From positions 2,367,001 to 2,431,000 of the forward strand of contig CP126122.1 of assembly GCA_030123565.1 (NCBI GenBank): DNA of 64,000 nucleotides, in the 5' to 3' direction. The translations under genes and the position numbers were made by a program. The notes under the pieces are model-generated. The model saw nothing but the letters and a program-made list of their open reading frames with translations, ran no database searches and was not told where the DNA came from. Source of the DNA: Nitrospira sp. (GTDB taxonomy: Bacteria > Nitrospirota > Nitrospiria > Nitrospirales > Nitrospiraceae). Positions 25,525 through 35,081 of this stretch are shown here, piece by piece (positions within the stretch are counted from its first letter, which is position 1; each line of letters starts with the position of its first letter).

Positions 25525-26919
25525 TCAATAGGCATGCCGATGGATGAACCCTCTCCACAAGGTGAGCCACATGATTTTGAGGTCGAACCAGATCGACCAA
25601 TGTTCGATGTAATACAGATCGTGCTCGATCCGTTTTTCCAGCGAGGTATTGCCGCGCCAGCCGTTGACTTGCGCCCACCCGGTGATCCCGGCCTTCATCT
25701 TATGCTTGAGCATATAGAGGGGAATTTGTCTGCGGACCTCTTCGACTACCCATGAACGCTCCGGCCGTGGACCGACAATGCTCATTTCGCCCAGCAGTAC
25801 ATTCCAGAATTGCGGCAGTTCGTCAATGCTGGTACGACGTAACCATCGTCCGAGCGGCGTCACGCGAGGATCGTTCTTCGGAGTGAGCAGTACGGTGTCT
25901 CCTGGATGGTCATCGCGCATCGTGCGAAACTTGAGCATCAGAAACGGCTTGCCATCCAACCCCATGCGCTCCTGCCGATAGAAAACGGGTCCCGCCGAGG
26001 TGGCTTTGATGAGCCCTGTGACGATGACGAGGACCGGGCCGGTCAACAGCAGGGCCAGCAAGGCGCCGACGACATCCGCACCCCGCTTCAGCACGACGTT
26101 CCAGCCATGAAGCGGCGTCCCCTGCAGCGTAATGACCGGCAAGCCATCGAACATTTCGGCCTCTGCCCGCAACGTAATGAACTCGTAGATGGAGGGGACG
26201 ACCTTGACTTCGATGGTCGTCGTGGCGAGGAATTGCAGAAGCTTTTCCGTCGATGCCTCTGCATCAGGAGGTACGCAGACGAACACGATGTCGAGACCCG
26301 GTGCATATTTTTCCAGATCGGAGTACAGACCGACCACCTCTGCGCCCTCGAACCACTGGCCGAGTTTTTCAGGATGCCGCGTCAAATACCCATGCACCTT
26401 GATACCGAATTCCGAGTGCAACGCCAACGATCGGGCAATTCGCTGGCCCAGCTTGCCCGCTCCGATGATCATGCAATGCCGCAGATTGCGTCCCTTTCGA
26501 CGGATCAGCCGAAGTCCCTCGCGAAACGCCATGCGAGAGAATCCGAGCGCCACGACATTCAAGATCCAGAAATACACGAAGACAAGCCGGGAATACTCGA
26601 ATTGCCGCACGAAGAAGGTCAAGGCGACCAGGATCAGGACGGACAAGGTGTTGGCTTTCGCGATGTCGAAAATTTCAGCGGCATGTGTTCCCATGCGACG
26701 CGGTCGGTACAGGTGAAACGCACGAAACGACACCCCCCATACCAGGACGATCGGCACGAGGAGGGCGACATATAAATCGAGGGGGGGAACGCCCTTATCG
26801 ACGGGACCCACGCCTTCAAGGAACCGAATATAGTAGGCCAGCATCCAACAGCAGCAGATGACGGTCAGATCGAAAATAAACAGCAGACTCTGGAGGAACT
26901 GCGAGTGACGCTTGAGCAT
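25525..26919 (-). CDS. undecaprenyl-phosphate glycosyl-1-phosphate transferase (WbaP/WcaJ family)
   Basis: Initiates glycan repeat synthesis by moving a sugar 1-phosphate onto undecaprenyl phosphate at the inner membrane. 464 residues. Four N-terminal membrane helices (about 10-30, 48-68, 85-103, 110-125), a Rossmann-like CoA-binding domain (CMIIGAGKLGQRIARSL, near 150), a fifth hydrophobic segment near 280, then the catalytic polyprenyl-transferase domain with RQERMGLDGKPFLMLKFRTM, RRTSIDELPQFWNVL, GEMSIVGPRPE and KAGITGWAQVNGWRG. This is the full-length EpsZ/WcaJ arrangement. Sugar specificity (glucose or galactose) is not evident. Confidence 0.93.
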   Translation of the reverse strand: MLKRHSQFLQSLLFIFDLTVICCCWMLAYYIRFLEGVGPVDKGVPPLDLYVALLVPIVLVWGVSFRAFHLYRPRRMGTHAAEIFDIAKANTLSVLILVALTFFVRQFEYSRLVFVYFWILNVVALGFSRMAFREGLRLIRRKGRNLRHCMIIGAGKLGQRIARSLALHSEFGIKVHGYLTRHPEKLGQWFEGAEVVGLYSDLEKYAPGLDIVFVCVPPDAEASTEKLLQFLATTTIEVKVVPSIYEFITLRAEAEMFDGLPVITLQGTPLHGWNVVLKRGADVVGALLALLLTGPVLVIVTGLIKATSAGPVFYRQERMGLDGKPFLMLKFRTMRDDHPGDTVLLTPKNDPRVTPLGRWLRRTSIDELPQFWNVLLGEMSIVGPRPERSWVVEEVRRQIPLYMLKHKMKAGITGWAQVNGWRGNTSLEKRIEHDLYYIEHWSIWFDLKIMWLTLWRGFIHRHAY

Positions 26920-26957
26920 ATCGATTCACCTACCCATGGGCTTCTCTGACTGGAAAC

Positions 26958-27899
26958 CTACCCCGCGTGCATGCTCAGGTGCTTGATGAAGCAACGAGGC
27001 AACCGCCTATTGAGTCTCCCCAACCGGAACCCCAGCAACTTCGCAGCCGCCCGTGAAAGGCTGGTTGGAACGGAGAAAAGGTATCCTTCTCGAAGCAAGA
27101 ACGCCAGCTCCGAGCGTAAGAACCGGATGCCCTCCCCTTCGGCACGTCCGAATTCTTCGAGAATCCAGCGCTCTTTGGAGAGGAACACCCCCATGTCGAA
27201 ATACCGCCTGAAATCCTGAAGCGCGGAATAATTGTGCGAATGCACAACCCTCGCGTCGGCAAGGTATTGCACCTTGTAGCCTTGTTTAAGCAGCCGGGCG
27301 CAGGCATGCATGTCTTCTCCCATGAGCAGGCCGCCTTTGAAGCCGCCAATGGCTTCAAGCGCCTGCCTGCGATATGCGGCAAAGGAGTTGGAACAAAAGG
27401 CCGCCCGTATCCCCAGGGTGATCCGATCTGCGAAACACCGTTCGGCTGACACGTCCGGATAGTTGAACAGGCGCAGATGGCGCCCGAACGGGCTCGCGTC
27501 GGGGCGGGGCAGTTGACGTCCATAGGCGGCTCCCACCTCGGCATCTTGCAAAAAAGGAACGGTCAGTCGAGCGAGCGCCTCTTCATCCGCGGGAATGGCA
27601 TCCTGCGTCATATACACCAAGGGGTCCCCGACAGTTTCCTTCGCGCCTAACATTCGAGTCAAACCGTGATCGAATTCCCGCTTGGGAATCGTGTGCACCC
27701 GTACGCCCTGGGAACGCGCAATGGCGACCGTGCGATCGGGGGAGGACGAGTCTATGACCAGCACCTCCATATCTGCGACCGTCTGCCGCGACAGGGCCTC
27801 AAGAAGAGGCGCTAGACACGCCTCGGCCTTGTAGGTGGGGATGACGACGCTGATCAATGGCCTGCCTGCTCTTTCATTCCGGTAGACCGCAGCGATCAA
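26958..27899 (-). CDS. GT2-family glycosyltransferase (rhamnosyltransferase-like)
   Basis: 313 residues, GT-A fold. PLISVVIPTYKAEACLAPLLEAL opens the nucleotide-sugar domain and VLVIDSSSPDRT continues it. YMTQDAIPADEEAL holds the metal-binding acidic motif, LLMGEDMHACARLLKQGY the catalytic ED motif. The sequence GVRVHTIPKREFDHGLTR is typical of rhamnosyltransferase-like GT2. The frame starts with TTG and overlaps the previous gene's TGA, so it is translated by coupling. The C-terminal 70 residues carry a moderately hydrophobic stretch. Confidence 0.88.
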   Translation of the reverse strand: MIAAVYRNERAGRPLISVVIPTYKAEACLAPLLEALSRQTVADMEVLVIDSSSPDRTVAIARSQGVRVHTIPKREFDHGLTRMLGAKETVGDPLVYMTQDAIPADEEALARLTVPFLQDAEVGAAYGRQLPRPDASPFGRHLRLFNYPDVSAERCFADRITLGIRAAFCSNSFAAYRRQALEAIGGFKGGLLMGEDMHACARLLKQGYKVQYLADARVVHSHNYSALQDFRRYFDMGVFLSKERWILEEFGRAEGEGIRFLRSELAFLLREGYLFSVPTSLSRAAAKLLGFRLGRLNRRLPRCFIKHLSMHAG

Positions 27900-29110
27900 C
27901 CGCGCAGCACGTCCTCGTATATCGACTCCAGCCGATTCAGATGCGAGTCGGCATCGGAGGGGTTCTGCCAGTACCGCTCATAGGCCTTGGCCCCCATGTC
28001 ACGTGCAACAGGGTCGTCTTGCAGTGCGGCGATTTTCGCGGAGAGGTCTCCCAGGTCGCCGCTCCTGAACCACAAGCCGGTTTCTCCGTCGACGACGGAA
28101 TCCCGGGCGGCGCACGAATCCGACACGATGGCCGGTACCCCGAGTGCTGCTGCCTCCAATACCACCAGAGGCTGCGCCTCATACCACAGAGAAGGAAACA
28201 CCAGGGTTCGCGCCTGGCGCACAAAGCCCAGCACCTCGTCTACTGGTCGCCAGCCGGTGATCACGGCCTCCGGATACCGTCGCCGCACTTCATCCCGACA
28301 TTCTCCGTCTCCCACGAAAATGGCGCGACAGCCAACGGATGCGGCGGCGTGCGCGAAGAGCACCGGGTTTTTATCCACCGTCAACCGTCCGACCATCACA
28401 AAAGCATCCTTGCGATCAACCGGAACCGGCTGCGCTTTCGGGACATTGATGATGTTCGAATTCCAATAGAGGCGTGAGTCCCTGGGTAGGAACGGCTTCA
28501 AAATAGAGCGGCTGAAGTCGGAGACGCTGATGTAATGGCGAATCCCGCCCGGGACATGCCCATAGCGACGCTGAATTACCTGACGCGCCACCCGCCACAA
28601 TTTATGGGCATATCCCCGGCGATCGCAACCACTCAGCAGGCAGCCGCGTGACAGTGGAGAGAGCGTGCAAGCCCGCCTGCTCGGATAGTCGAAAAATCCC
28701 CCCGTCGGACAGGCGGTGAAGTAGTCATTCAACGTACAGACCACCCTGAATCCACGATCTACGGCCGTTCGGACGACGCTGGAAGACAGGCATTTCGTCC
28801 ACCCGTGAAGATGGACGACCGTGCGGCCAGGATCCAAAGATGCTAGCACGCGCTCCATGGCCGAGCCAGACCTCAGATTCCAGAGCCCTTGAAGACCGGC
28901 GCGCAGGCGGCTCGGATCATGCGCAATGTCGAACTGGTCGGTGCAGACGACGTCGACCGCCGACTGCCGCAATTCCGGCATGATCGGATTCACGCCGCAC
29001 AGCAGGGTCACCCGGTGGCCGCGGGCGGACAATCCGGCTGCACTGGATAGTGCGACATGGCTCGCGCCGCCATCCACATGTCCAAAATCGTTGAGAACGA
29101 CGATGTCCAT
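27896..29110 (-). CDS. GT4-family glycosyltransferase
   Basis: 404 residues, GT-B fold. The N-terminal domain starts MDIVVLNDFGHVDGGASHVA, with VVHLHGWTKCLSSS. A Cys-rich segment (CTLSPLSRGCLLSGCDRRGY) resembles the WcaC-like cluster in the 3535-4944 enzyme. The C-terminal domain has AFVMVGRLTVDKNPVLF, the donor-site FPSLWYEAQPLVVLEAAALGVPAIVSD and the closing helix. It overlaps the downstream GT2 by 4 bp. Donor unknown. Confidence 0.88.
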   Translation of the reverse strand: MDIVVLNDFGHVDGGASHVALSSAAGLSARGHRVTLLCGVNPIMPELRQSAVDVVCTDQFDIAHDPSRLRAGLQGLWNLRSGSAMERVLASLDPGRTVVHLHGWTKCLSSSVVRTAVDRGFRVVCTLNDYFTACPTGGFFDYPSRRACTLSPLSRGCLLSGCDRRGYAHKLWRVARQVIQRRYGHVPGGIRHYISVSDFSRSILKPFLPRDSRLYWNSNIINVPKAQPVPVDRKDAFVMVGRLTVDKNPVLFAHAAASVGCRAIFVGDGECRDEVRRRYPEAVITGWRPVDEVLGFVRQARTLVFPSLWYEAQPLVVLEAAALGVPAIVSDSCAARDSVVDGETGLWFRSGDLGDLSAKIAALQDDPVARDMGAKAYERYWQNPSDADSHLNRLESIYEDVLRG

Positions 29111-29113
29111 CCG

Positions 29114-30442
29114 TCACCCGATCGAAGCGGCCAGCTGCATGGCATCGAGCAGCACGCGCTCAAAACGTCTTGCCTGTTCCTCGCGCGACAAGCCCAAGCC
29201 CGCGTCCTTCGACGTGGGAGGAATGACGGCTCCGCCCTGTTTGATGTCGATCCACCGTTCAAGCTGACGGCGAATGTCACCGGCATCCTGCAAGACAACC
29301 CCCGCGGCTCGCTCGGCAATCAGATCCGCAGCCACGTTGTCCGCGGGACCGATGGCGAGGATGGGCCGCCCGGCTCCGATATATTCAAAAAGTTTCCCCG
29401 TATACACGCCTTTCTCTCGTGGATCGCTCCATAGTAACAGCAGCAACACGTCGCTTTCCCGCTGCACCCGCAACGAGTCACGATAGGGGATGGCGTCGTG
29501 TACCTCGACCAAGGACTCCATGGCATAGGCCGCTGCCATCCGGCGGGCAAGCTCGAGATAACGCCCATACAGGGTAACCCGAACGTGATCGCGGCGCGGC
29601 ATCCCGGCCAAGGCCTCGAACAGCGGCTCGAGACGCTGCTTGCCCTCGTAAATCATCCCCGTGTATGCAATGCGCACGATGGGAGAACCCTTCGGCCGGT
29701 GCGAATCGTCCGGATAGTCATCGGGGTCGAATCCGTTCATCACGACCGACACCGGACCGGTGTACTTGGTTCTCAGCACGGCCGCGAGCGGCTCGGACAC
29801 GGTGACCAATCCTGTGGCGGAAGTCAGGATGCGCCGCTCGAGTCGCCCCTCGATCGCTCGTCTCCATCCCGCGTACTTGTAATTCTGGTGATCCACCCAG
29901 AGGTCGCGCAGATCCGCGACCCAGGGGATCGTATATCTGCGGGACAAGCGGTGCGCAATCAACAGTGAGGTGAACGGCATCGCGCTGGCACAGATCACAT
30001 CCGGCTTCCACCGCTCTATGCACCGAGCAGCGGCGTTGTATGCGTACGGGAACCACCCGACTTGATCGTCCGGAAAGCTGATGAACCGTTTATATAGGCG
30101 ACGATACAGACGCCGAAGAACCGTTTCTCCCGAGCGCAGCGTCCCCCGAGCGTCGAGACCTCGTACCGCGACCGACTTCCGCCCTCCGAATACCAATTCC
30201 GCCGGTTTGTTGACGTTGACCCACTTTGTGTAGAGCACGCGCGCCTCAGGCACCTCGATCGGCAGGGTGGCCGGAAAGGGCTGATCCCTGGCGCTGATAA
30301 TCTGAACGTCATGTCCGAACCGCAGGAGAAATTTCGCCAGTTTCCCCACTCGCACATGCCCCACATCGTTATAGGGCGGAAAACAAAAGGATATCAGCAG
30401 GATTTTCAAATCGGCCGGCCTTCCCTCTGAATCGGGTGACAA
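29114..30442 (-). CDS. GT4-family glycosyltransferase
   Basis: 442 residues. The N-terminal domain opens ILLISFCFPPYNDVGHVRVG with a FGHDVQIISARDQPFP strand-turn and PWVADLRDLWVDH, typical of WbuB-like GT4 enzymes. The C-terminal domain has VVMNGFDPDDYPDD, IAYTGMIYEGKQRLEPLFEAL and GVYTGKLFEYIGAGRPILAIGP, where the E of LFEYI is the retaining GT4 Glu. It lies 3 bp from the next gene and 37 bp after the AsnB-type gene. Donor unknown; WbuB-type enzymes transfer L-FucNAc, but that is only a family precedent. Confidence 0.87.
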   Translation of the reverse strand: MSPDSEGRPADLKILLISFCFPPYNDVGHVRVGKLAKFLLRFGHDVQIISARDQPFPATLPIEVPEARVLYTKWVNVNKPAELVFGGRKSVAVRGLDARGTLRSGETVLRRLYRRLYKRFISFPDDQVGWFPYAYNAAARCIERWKPDVICASAMPFTSLLIAHRLSRRYTIPWVADLRDLWVDHQNYKYAGWRRAIEGRLERRILTSATGLVTVSEPLAAVLRTKYTGPVSVVMNGFDPDDYPDDSHRPKGSPIVRIAYTGMIYEGKQRLEPLFEALAGMPRRDHVRVTLYGRYLELARRMAAAYAMESLVEVHDAIPYRDSLRVQRESDVLLLLLWSDPREKGVYTGKLFEYIGAGRPILAIGPADNVAADLIAERAAGVVLQDAGDIRRQLERWIDIKQGGAVIPPTSKDAGLGLSREEQARRFERVLLDAMQLAASIG

Positions 30443-30478
30443 CGACGCTTGGAACCTGGGTGGCGCCGGCCGAACGGA

Positions 30479-32380
30479 TCATAGCGAAACGGCAAACACG
30501 CGTCCCCAGACACCGATGTTGACGATCTTCCATAGCCTGGAATCGAGCGCCCGTCGGCCCTCCAGCATGTCGTGGACTAACCGTCTGGTACCGCCGGCAT
30601 TGAGTAGTCCGGGATACCGGCGCAAGGTATCCTCCACGCCCGCTTCAATCATGCTCCGCAGCGGACCTCGAAACCAGACCGCCTCCGGCGTCGCAAATCC
30701 CAGCTTGTCACGCCTCTGCGAGACTGCTTCGGGCAGGATGCCCGTCATTGCCCGCCGGAGAACGCGTTTGGTCTCACCACCGTGCATCTTGTGCGCGGAT
30801 CCCAGACCGATCGAGAACTCGACCAGCCGATGGTCCAGGAACGGCACTCTGGCTTCCACACCGTGCGCCATGCTGTTGCGGTCTTCATAGTGCAGCAGCA
30901 TGGGTAGACTGGTCGACTGCATCATGGCCACGCAGAGCTCGCCGATATCGCGGATGGCGCTAAAACCTTCCCGCGCAATCGCCGCGCTGAAGCTGTCCTC
31001 CGTGCGGCATGACGTCGCGAAGGCCTCGGAATTCAGCCAGTCGTGATCAGCCAACCGCTGCTGCTGCCTCCTCGCCACATCCATCCAGCGGCGTCTGAGG
31101 AAGGGCCGGGCCAGGGCCGACAATTGGCTGCCGATGGACGCCCCGTGGAATTGCCGTCGTTCCCACAGCGTTCGACAGAGCAACCCGTAGCGACCGCGGC
31201 GCAGCAGGCTCGCACAGTAATATCCGAATCCACCGTGGTAGCCGGCCAGCTGCTCATCCGCACCCTGGCCGTCAAGCATGACCTTGATCTTCCTCCGGCG
31301 CGCCTGATCGAACACGCACCACTGGGCAAAGATGCTCGTCGTCCCATAGGGTTCGTCCTGATGCCACGTGATCGTTTCGGCACGCGCCACCGCGTCCTCG
31401 GCGCGGGGGAAGACATAGTCCACCTCAGTTTTGGTTGCCGCGGATACCGCTTCGATGAAGGGACGCTCGTCCACGTCTGGAACCTCATAGCAGGCGCTCA
31501 CGGCATTGACGCGACTCGAACTGCCGCCTTCTCGAAACAGCCGGTCGATCAGACAGACGATGGAGGAGCTGTCGAGTCCTCCCGAGAGACAGGAGCCGAC
31601 CGGAACATCGGATCGCAGATGAAGACGGACCGACTCGGCCAGCAACTCACGAAATCGTCCCGCCGCCTCATCCTCCGACATCGCAATGGTCCCCGGGCAA
31701 GGCAAGCAGTACCAGCGCCGCAGGGGCAACGGGTCGCCGGGCTCAAATCGCGGCAGATCAATCGTGACACAATACCCCGGCCGAAGCTGTTTCACATTGC
31801 GGAACGTGGTTTCCTCGGTATGGTCTGTCATGCCGGCCGATAAGAAATCATAGACGCGAGGCAGGTTCATTGCGGCTGTCATCCCAGGCAGGCCGATCAA
31901 TTGCTTGATCTCCGAGGCGAATGCGATGCCGTTCCTTTGGTTGACATAGTATAGGGGTTTGATGCCGAACCGGTCGCGTGCCGCGAACAGTCGGCCCGCC
32001 CCCGGCTCATACAGCACGAGGGCGAACATGCCGACAAAGCGGTCGAGGCAGGACTCGCCCCACTCTGAATAAGCGGCCAAAATTACTTCGCTATCGGAGC
32101 GCGTGCCGAACGTATGACCGAGCGCTTCCAAGTCCGACCGCAGCTCGAGGTAGTTGTAGATCTCGCCATTGTAAACGAGCCATAAACGCCCGTTCTGATA
32201 ACACATCGGCTGTCCAGCCGCCTCGCTGGTATCGATAATAGCCAGGCGACGATGCCCCATGAATACCGGCATACGGCTGGCGAACGCGCGCCATCCCGCT
32301 CCATCCGGGCCGCGATGTGCGATGAGCCGGAGATGGTCATCCGTCAATGAATAGCCGGCCGAGAACCAGATACCGCACAC
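30479..32380 (-). CDS. asnB: asparagine synthase (glutamine-hydrolysing) type amidotransferase 1
   Basis: 633 residues. Cys2 is the glutaminase nucleophile (MCGIWFSAGY); RLAIIDTSEAAGQPM, VYNGEIYN and RSDSEVILAAY complete the Ntn domain. The synthetase domain has the PP-loop LSGGLDSSSIVCLIDRL (near 268) and LDGQGADEQLAGYHGG. In surface-glycan loci such proteins often amidate uronic-acid carboxyls rather than make asparagine; location among glycosyltransferases supports that, as an inference. A second, clearly different copy lies at 47772-49676. It starts 33 bp after the preceding glycosyltransferase gene. Confidence 0.9.
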   Translation of the reverse strand: MCGIWFSAGYSLTDDHLRLIAHRGPDGAGWRAFASRMPVFMGHRRLAIIDTSEAAGQPMCYQNGRLWLVYNGEIYNYLELRSDLEALGHTFGTRSDSEVILAAYSEWGESCLDRFVGMFALVLYEPGAGRLFAARDRFGIKPLYYVNQRNGIAFASEIKQLIGLPGMTAAMNLPRVYDFLSAGMTDHTEETTFRNVKQLRPGYCVTIDLPRFEPGDPLPLRRWYCLPCPGTIAMSEDEAAGRFRELLAESVRLHLRSDVPVGSCLSGGLDSSSIVCLIDRLFREGGSSSRVNAVSACYEVPDVDERPFIEAVSAATKTEVDYVFPRAEDAVARAETITWHQDEPYGTTSIFAQWCVFDQARRRKIKVMLDGQGADEQLAGYHGGFGYYCASLLRRGRYGLLCRTLWERRQFHGASIGSQLSALARPFLRRRWMDVARRQQQRLADHDWLNSEAFATSCRTEDSFSAAIAREGFSAIRDIGELCVAMMQSTSLPMLLHYEDRNSMAHGVEARVPFLDHRLVEFSIGLGSAHKMHGGETKRVLRRAMTGILPEAVSQRRDKLGFATPEAVWFRGPLRSMIEAGVEDTLRRYPGLLNAGGTRRLVHDMLEGRRALDSRLWKIVNIGVWGRVFAVSL

Positions 32381-32412
32381 CGTTTTTTCGCACTCCTCAT
32401 TCGAATGTGGTG

Positions 32413-33564
32413 TTACAACGACTCATGAATGGCTTCGTATTCGCCTTTGAGGCGCCTCGCGATGACAAGCGGATCGTGCCAACGCTCGACGTAGCGGCGG
32501 CCTTTCCGGCCCCAGGAAACCAGTTCACCCCGCCTGACGGTCACCCACTCTTTGATCACCTCGTAGATCGTCGCCGGCGTGGCATGAATGACGGGCAAAT
32601 CGCGTCGCATGTCGAAAGGGATGGATTGCAGATCCTCTTCCCGGATATACGCGACGACGGGCTTACCCAAGGCCATGCATTCCACCGCGACCCCACCGTA
32701 CCAGCCACAAAGCAACTGATCAATCAGGAGATCAGCGCCTGCATATAACGCCCGCGCCTTCTCGCGTGGCTGGTTCTCCACCAAGACAAAGTCGAACGGC
32801 ACTCCTTCGTCGCGAAGCTGATTCACCGCGGCCAATACATGCCTGGTGCCCTTGACACCCCGGTGGCTGGGTGCATGCAGTAACACCGGTGCAGCCGGAT
32901 CGGGTCTCGGATCAACCGGCCTCCATTCATCGAGATCCACGCTGGCATAGGGAATAAATTGCGCGCGGCTCGGTAACAGATGCAGCAGGTCCGGATTCAC
33001 CGAAAACATTCGGTCAGCGTAGCGGCTCATATAGTCGATCGCCCGCCGCTTCTGCGCGTCCGTCTCCCTCGTGTAGTACCCGGGTTCAACCTCCGAGGCG
33101 GGCGAAATCGCGAAGTGCGCCCGGCAGAAGTCTCCTTGCCGCGCATCATCGCCTTGATACGTCACCACGATACCCTTTCCCGCCGCCTTGAGCAGCGGGA
33201 GATCCCGCATGAGGAGCAGTCGCGAGCATGTCAGCCGTAGAGATGCCAGCGCGCGCGACGTACGCCCTGCGGCGGAGGCAGAGGCCGGCATGCCCGTGGG
33301 AAAAATCGTGCGACCAAAATTGAAATGGACGATGTCAAAACAGCTGAGGGCGCGCCACAAGAATTTCCAACGTTTCCATTCCCGAAGCACGAAAGGCTCA
33401 TCCCGACGGAACAGCACCTCGTCGGTGGTAAATTGAAATTGATTTTGTTCGAACGCGACTGCAAGACTGTCCAGCCCAACCCGCCTTTCAGCCCGTACCA
33501 GGCCCTGCGCATTGCCTCCGACCGTCGTGGGGCAATGCAGGATTCTGAGCGGCCGGGATCTCAT
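32413..33564 (-). CDS. GT-B glycosyltransferase, family A copy 1
   Basis: 383 residues. The N-terminal domain begins LRILHCPTTVGGNAQGLVRAER, with FDIVHFNFGR and GIVVTYQGDDARQGDF. The C-terminal half has VLLHAPSHRGVKGTRHVLAAV, LLIDQLLCGWYGGVAVECMALGKPVVAY and a closing helix. This half is clearly homologous to the protein at 39342-40610 (HAPNHREIKGTRF; ADQFIVGWYALFAIEGMSMGKPVMTY), so the locus carries two members of one family. They look like distant GT4 relatives with the acceptor-site Glu in VAVECMALGKP. Its stop and the next gene overlap by 4 bp. Confidence 0.85.
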   Translation of the reverse strand: MRSRPLRILHCPTTVGGNAQGLVRAERRVGLDSLAVAFEQNQFQFTTDEVLFRRDEPFVLREWKRWKFLWRALSCFDIVHFNFGRTIFPTGMPASASAAGRTSRALASLRLTCSRLLLMRDLPLLKAAGKGIVVTYQGDDARQGDFCRAHFAISPASEVEPGYYTRETDAQKRRAIDYMSRYADRMFSVNPDLLHLLPSRAQFIPYASVDLDEWRPVDPRPDPAAPVLLHAPSHRGVKGTRHVLAAVNQLRDEGVPFDFVLVENQPREKARALYAGADLLIDQLLCGWYGGVAVECMALGKPVVAYIREEDLQSIPFDMRRDLPVIHATPATIYEVIKEWVTVRRGELVSWGRKGRRYVERWHDPLVIARRLKGEYEAIHESL

Positions 33565-35075
33565 GCCGGTCCTGATGGCTTCGTTCCCGGATGACCCGCT
33601 TCTCGGCGTTGCAGGACGTCATCATAAAATCGAGTCAGGCGCTCGCGAATCACCGCATTCGAGTGGTATTTCCCGTACCACATTCTCGCCGCCTCCCCGA
33701 GATCCGTTCTCCATCTGGGATCACGATAGGCACGGGAGAGACCCGCAAACACGTCGTCGGACGTGCGCACATTGATCACAGGAGGGAGCTCCGGAAAGCA
33801 CCAGCGATGCATGTCCTCATCGACATAGAGCATGGGAGGCTTACCCATCGCCATGGCACGCGGCGTAATACTACCGAACGCTCCCAAGAAGAACTGGTCC
33901 GCGACGACATCACTGGCATCGATATACCGGGCGACCTTCGCACTATGCTCGACCGGAATCCATTTGACGCGGCCCGCCACGCCGAGCCGTCGGAGCAAGG
34001 CCTTGCTTTCTCCGACCGTCTGCCCCCATTCCACAAAAACCGCGGATGACCGAGGCGCGACCTCCGCCATGAACCGTGCGAGACCCGCAATGAAAATGTC
34101 ATTCCCCTTCTCCCAATCGGGATGACGCCGCGTTTCCCAATGATGACGCGACGGATGGAATACCACAAAATCGCTGTCCATTTCACCGCAGAGCGCCTGC
34201 CGCAGATCGCTGCCGATACCTTTTTGCGTCCATCGCTCATTCACCGGATGCGGAACGAAACGATAATCCGCGATCTTGAGGCGCTCAGCCGCCCTGCGAT
34301 TGTCGCAATTGGTAATCACGACGCCGGCTGCCCGGTGATATGCGAGCGCCGTCAACCTTCCTTGCCGGTTATCCTCGAACGGGATATTCCGGATCGTACC
34401 ATGTTCGAACGCGATGTACGTGGAGTGTCCGTCGAGCATCGGAAACACCGGCGTGAGTCCATATGCCTGCACAATGTCATATTGTGCGAACAACGGTGCG
34501 AGGGCTTGTACGGCACCGCGGTAGGCCGGGTCAGACACATCGGTCGAGGTCAGCTGGTCGCGACGTTCAGGAAATGCGGCTTTGAAGGCATCGATGAGTC
34601 GGTGGCTGCCGTCGTCGGAATGCGAGCGACCGAGACTCCGGAAGCCGATGAAGAGCCTCGCGCAAGACCGTGTCGCGCGTACCGCCTTGAACAACAGACG
34701 AGCCGGCCCGCTGCGGCGCAATCGGGGCTCCAGGGTGAGCAGCAGCCAATACAGTCGCGCTGAGATAGGCCGTCCTGTGCGGTGCGCAAGGAGGTATTCG
34801 ACGCAAATCCGAAATCGTCCTTGTGCGAACCAGCGCGGGCGACTGAAGCCGCGCAGGTCCAGGGCATCCCAGTCCGGGTATAATTCGCTAGAGAGCCGCC
34901 CGACGAAGTCCGCATCCTCCCATTCCGGATATCCCATCACATGATAGTAGTCATGATTCAACACGTCGCAATCGAGGCCGGCGTCGTTGAGAATTCGCGC
35001 GTTCAAATAGGCGTTGTTCGCAACATTCCCGATGTGCAGGACCCTGATGGGCTTCTCGTTTGCCTGTCTGTTCAT
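33561..35075 (-). CDS. GT-B glycosyltransferase, family B copy 1
   Basis: 504 residues. VLHIGNVANNAYLNARILND begins a GT-B-like N-terminal domain, with YPEWEDADF soon after. A middle region rich in Arg (about 110-160) is extra compared with the copy at 42327-43574. The C-terminal domain has VFHPSRHHWETRRHPDWEKG, WIPVEHSAKVARYIDASDVV, ADQFFLGAFGSITPRAMAMG and LPPVINVRTSDD. The paralogue has VVDQFAISAYGTTMLEAMAC and MPPVINVSDETG at matching places. Donor and acceptor unknown. It is coupled by a 4-bp overlap to the family-A gene downstream. Confidence 0.82.
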   Translation of the reverse strand: MNRQANEKPIRVLHIGNVANNAYLNARILNDAGLDCDVLNHDYYHVMGYPEWEDADFVGRLSSELYPDWDALDLRGFSRPRWFAQGRFRICVEYLLAHRTGRPISARLYWLLLTLEPRLRRSGPARLLFKAVRATRSCARLFIGFRSLGRSHSDDGSHRLIDAFKAAFPERRDQLTSTDVSDPAYRGAVQALAPLFAQYDIVQAYGLTPVFPMLDGHSTYIAFEHGTIRNIPFEDNRQGRLTALAYHRAAGVVITNCDNRRAAERLKIADYRFVPHPVNERWTQKGIGSDLRQALCGEMDSDFVVFHPSRHHWETRRHPDWEKGNDIFIAGLARFMAEVAPRSSAVFVEWGQTVGESKALLRRLGVAGRVKWIPVEHSAKVARYIDASDVVADQFFLGAFGSITPRAMAMGKPPMLYVDEDMHRWCFPELPPVINVRTSDDVFAGLSRAYRDPRWRTDLGEAARMWYGKYHSNAVIRERLTRFYDDVLQRREAGHPGTKPSGPA

Positions 35076-35081
35076 CGCGCT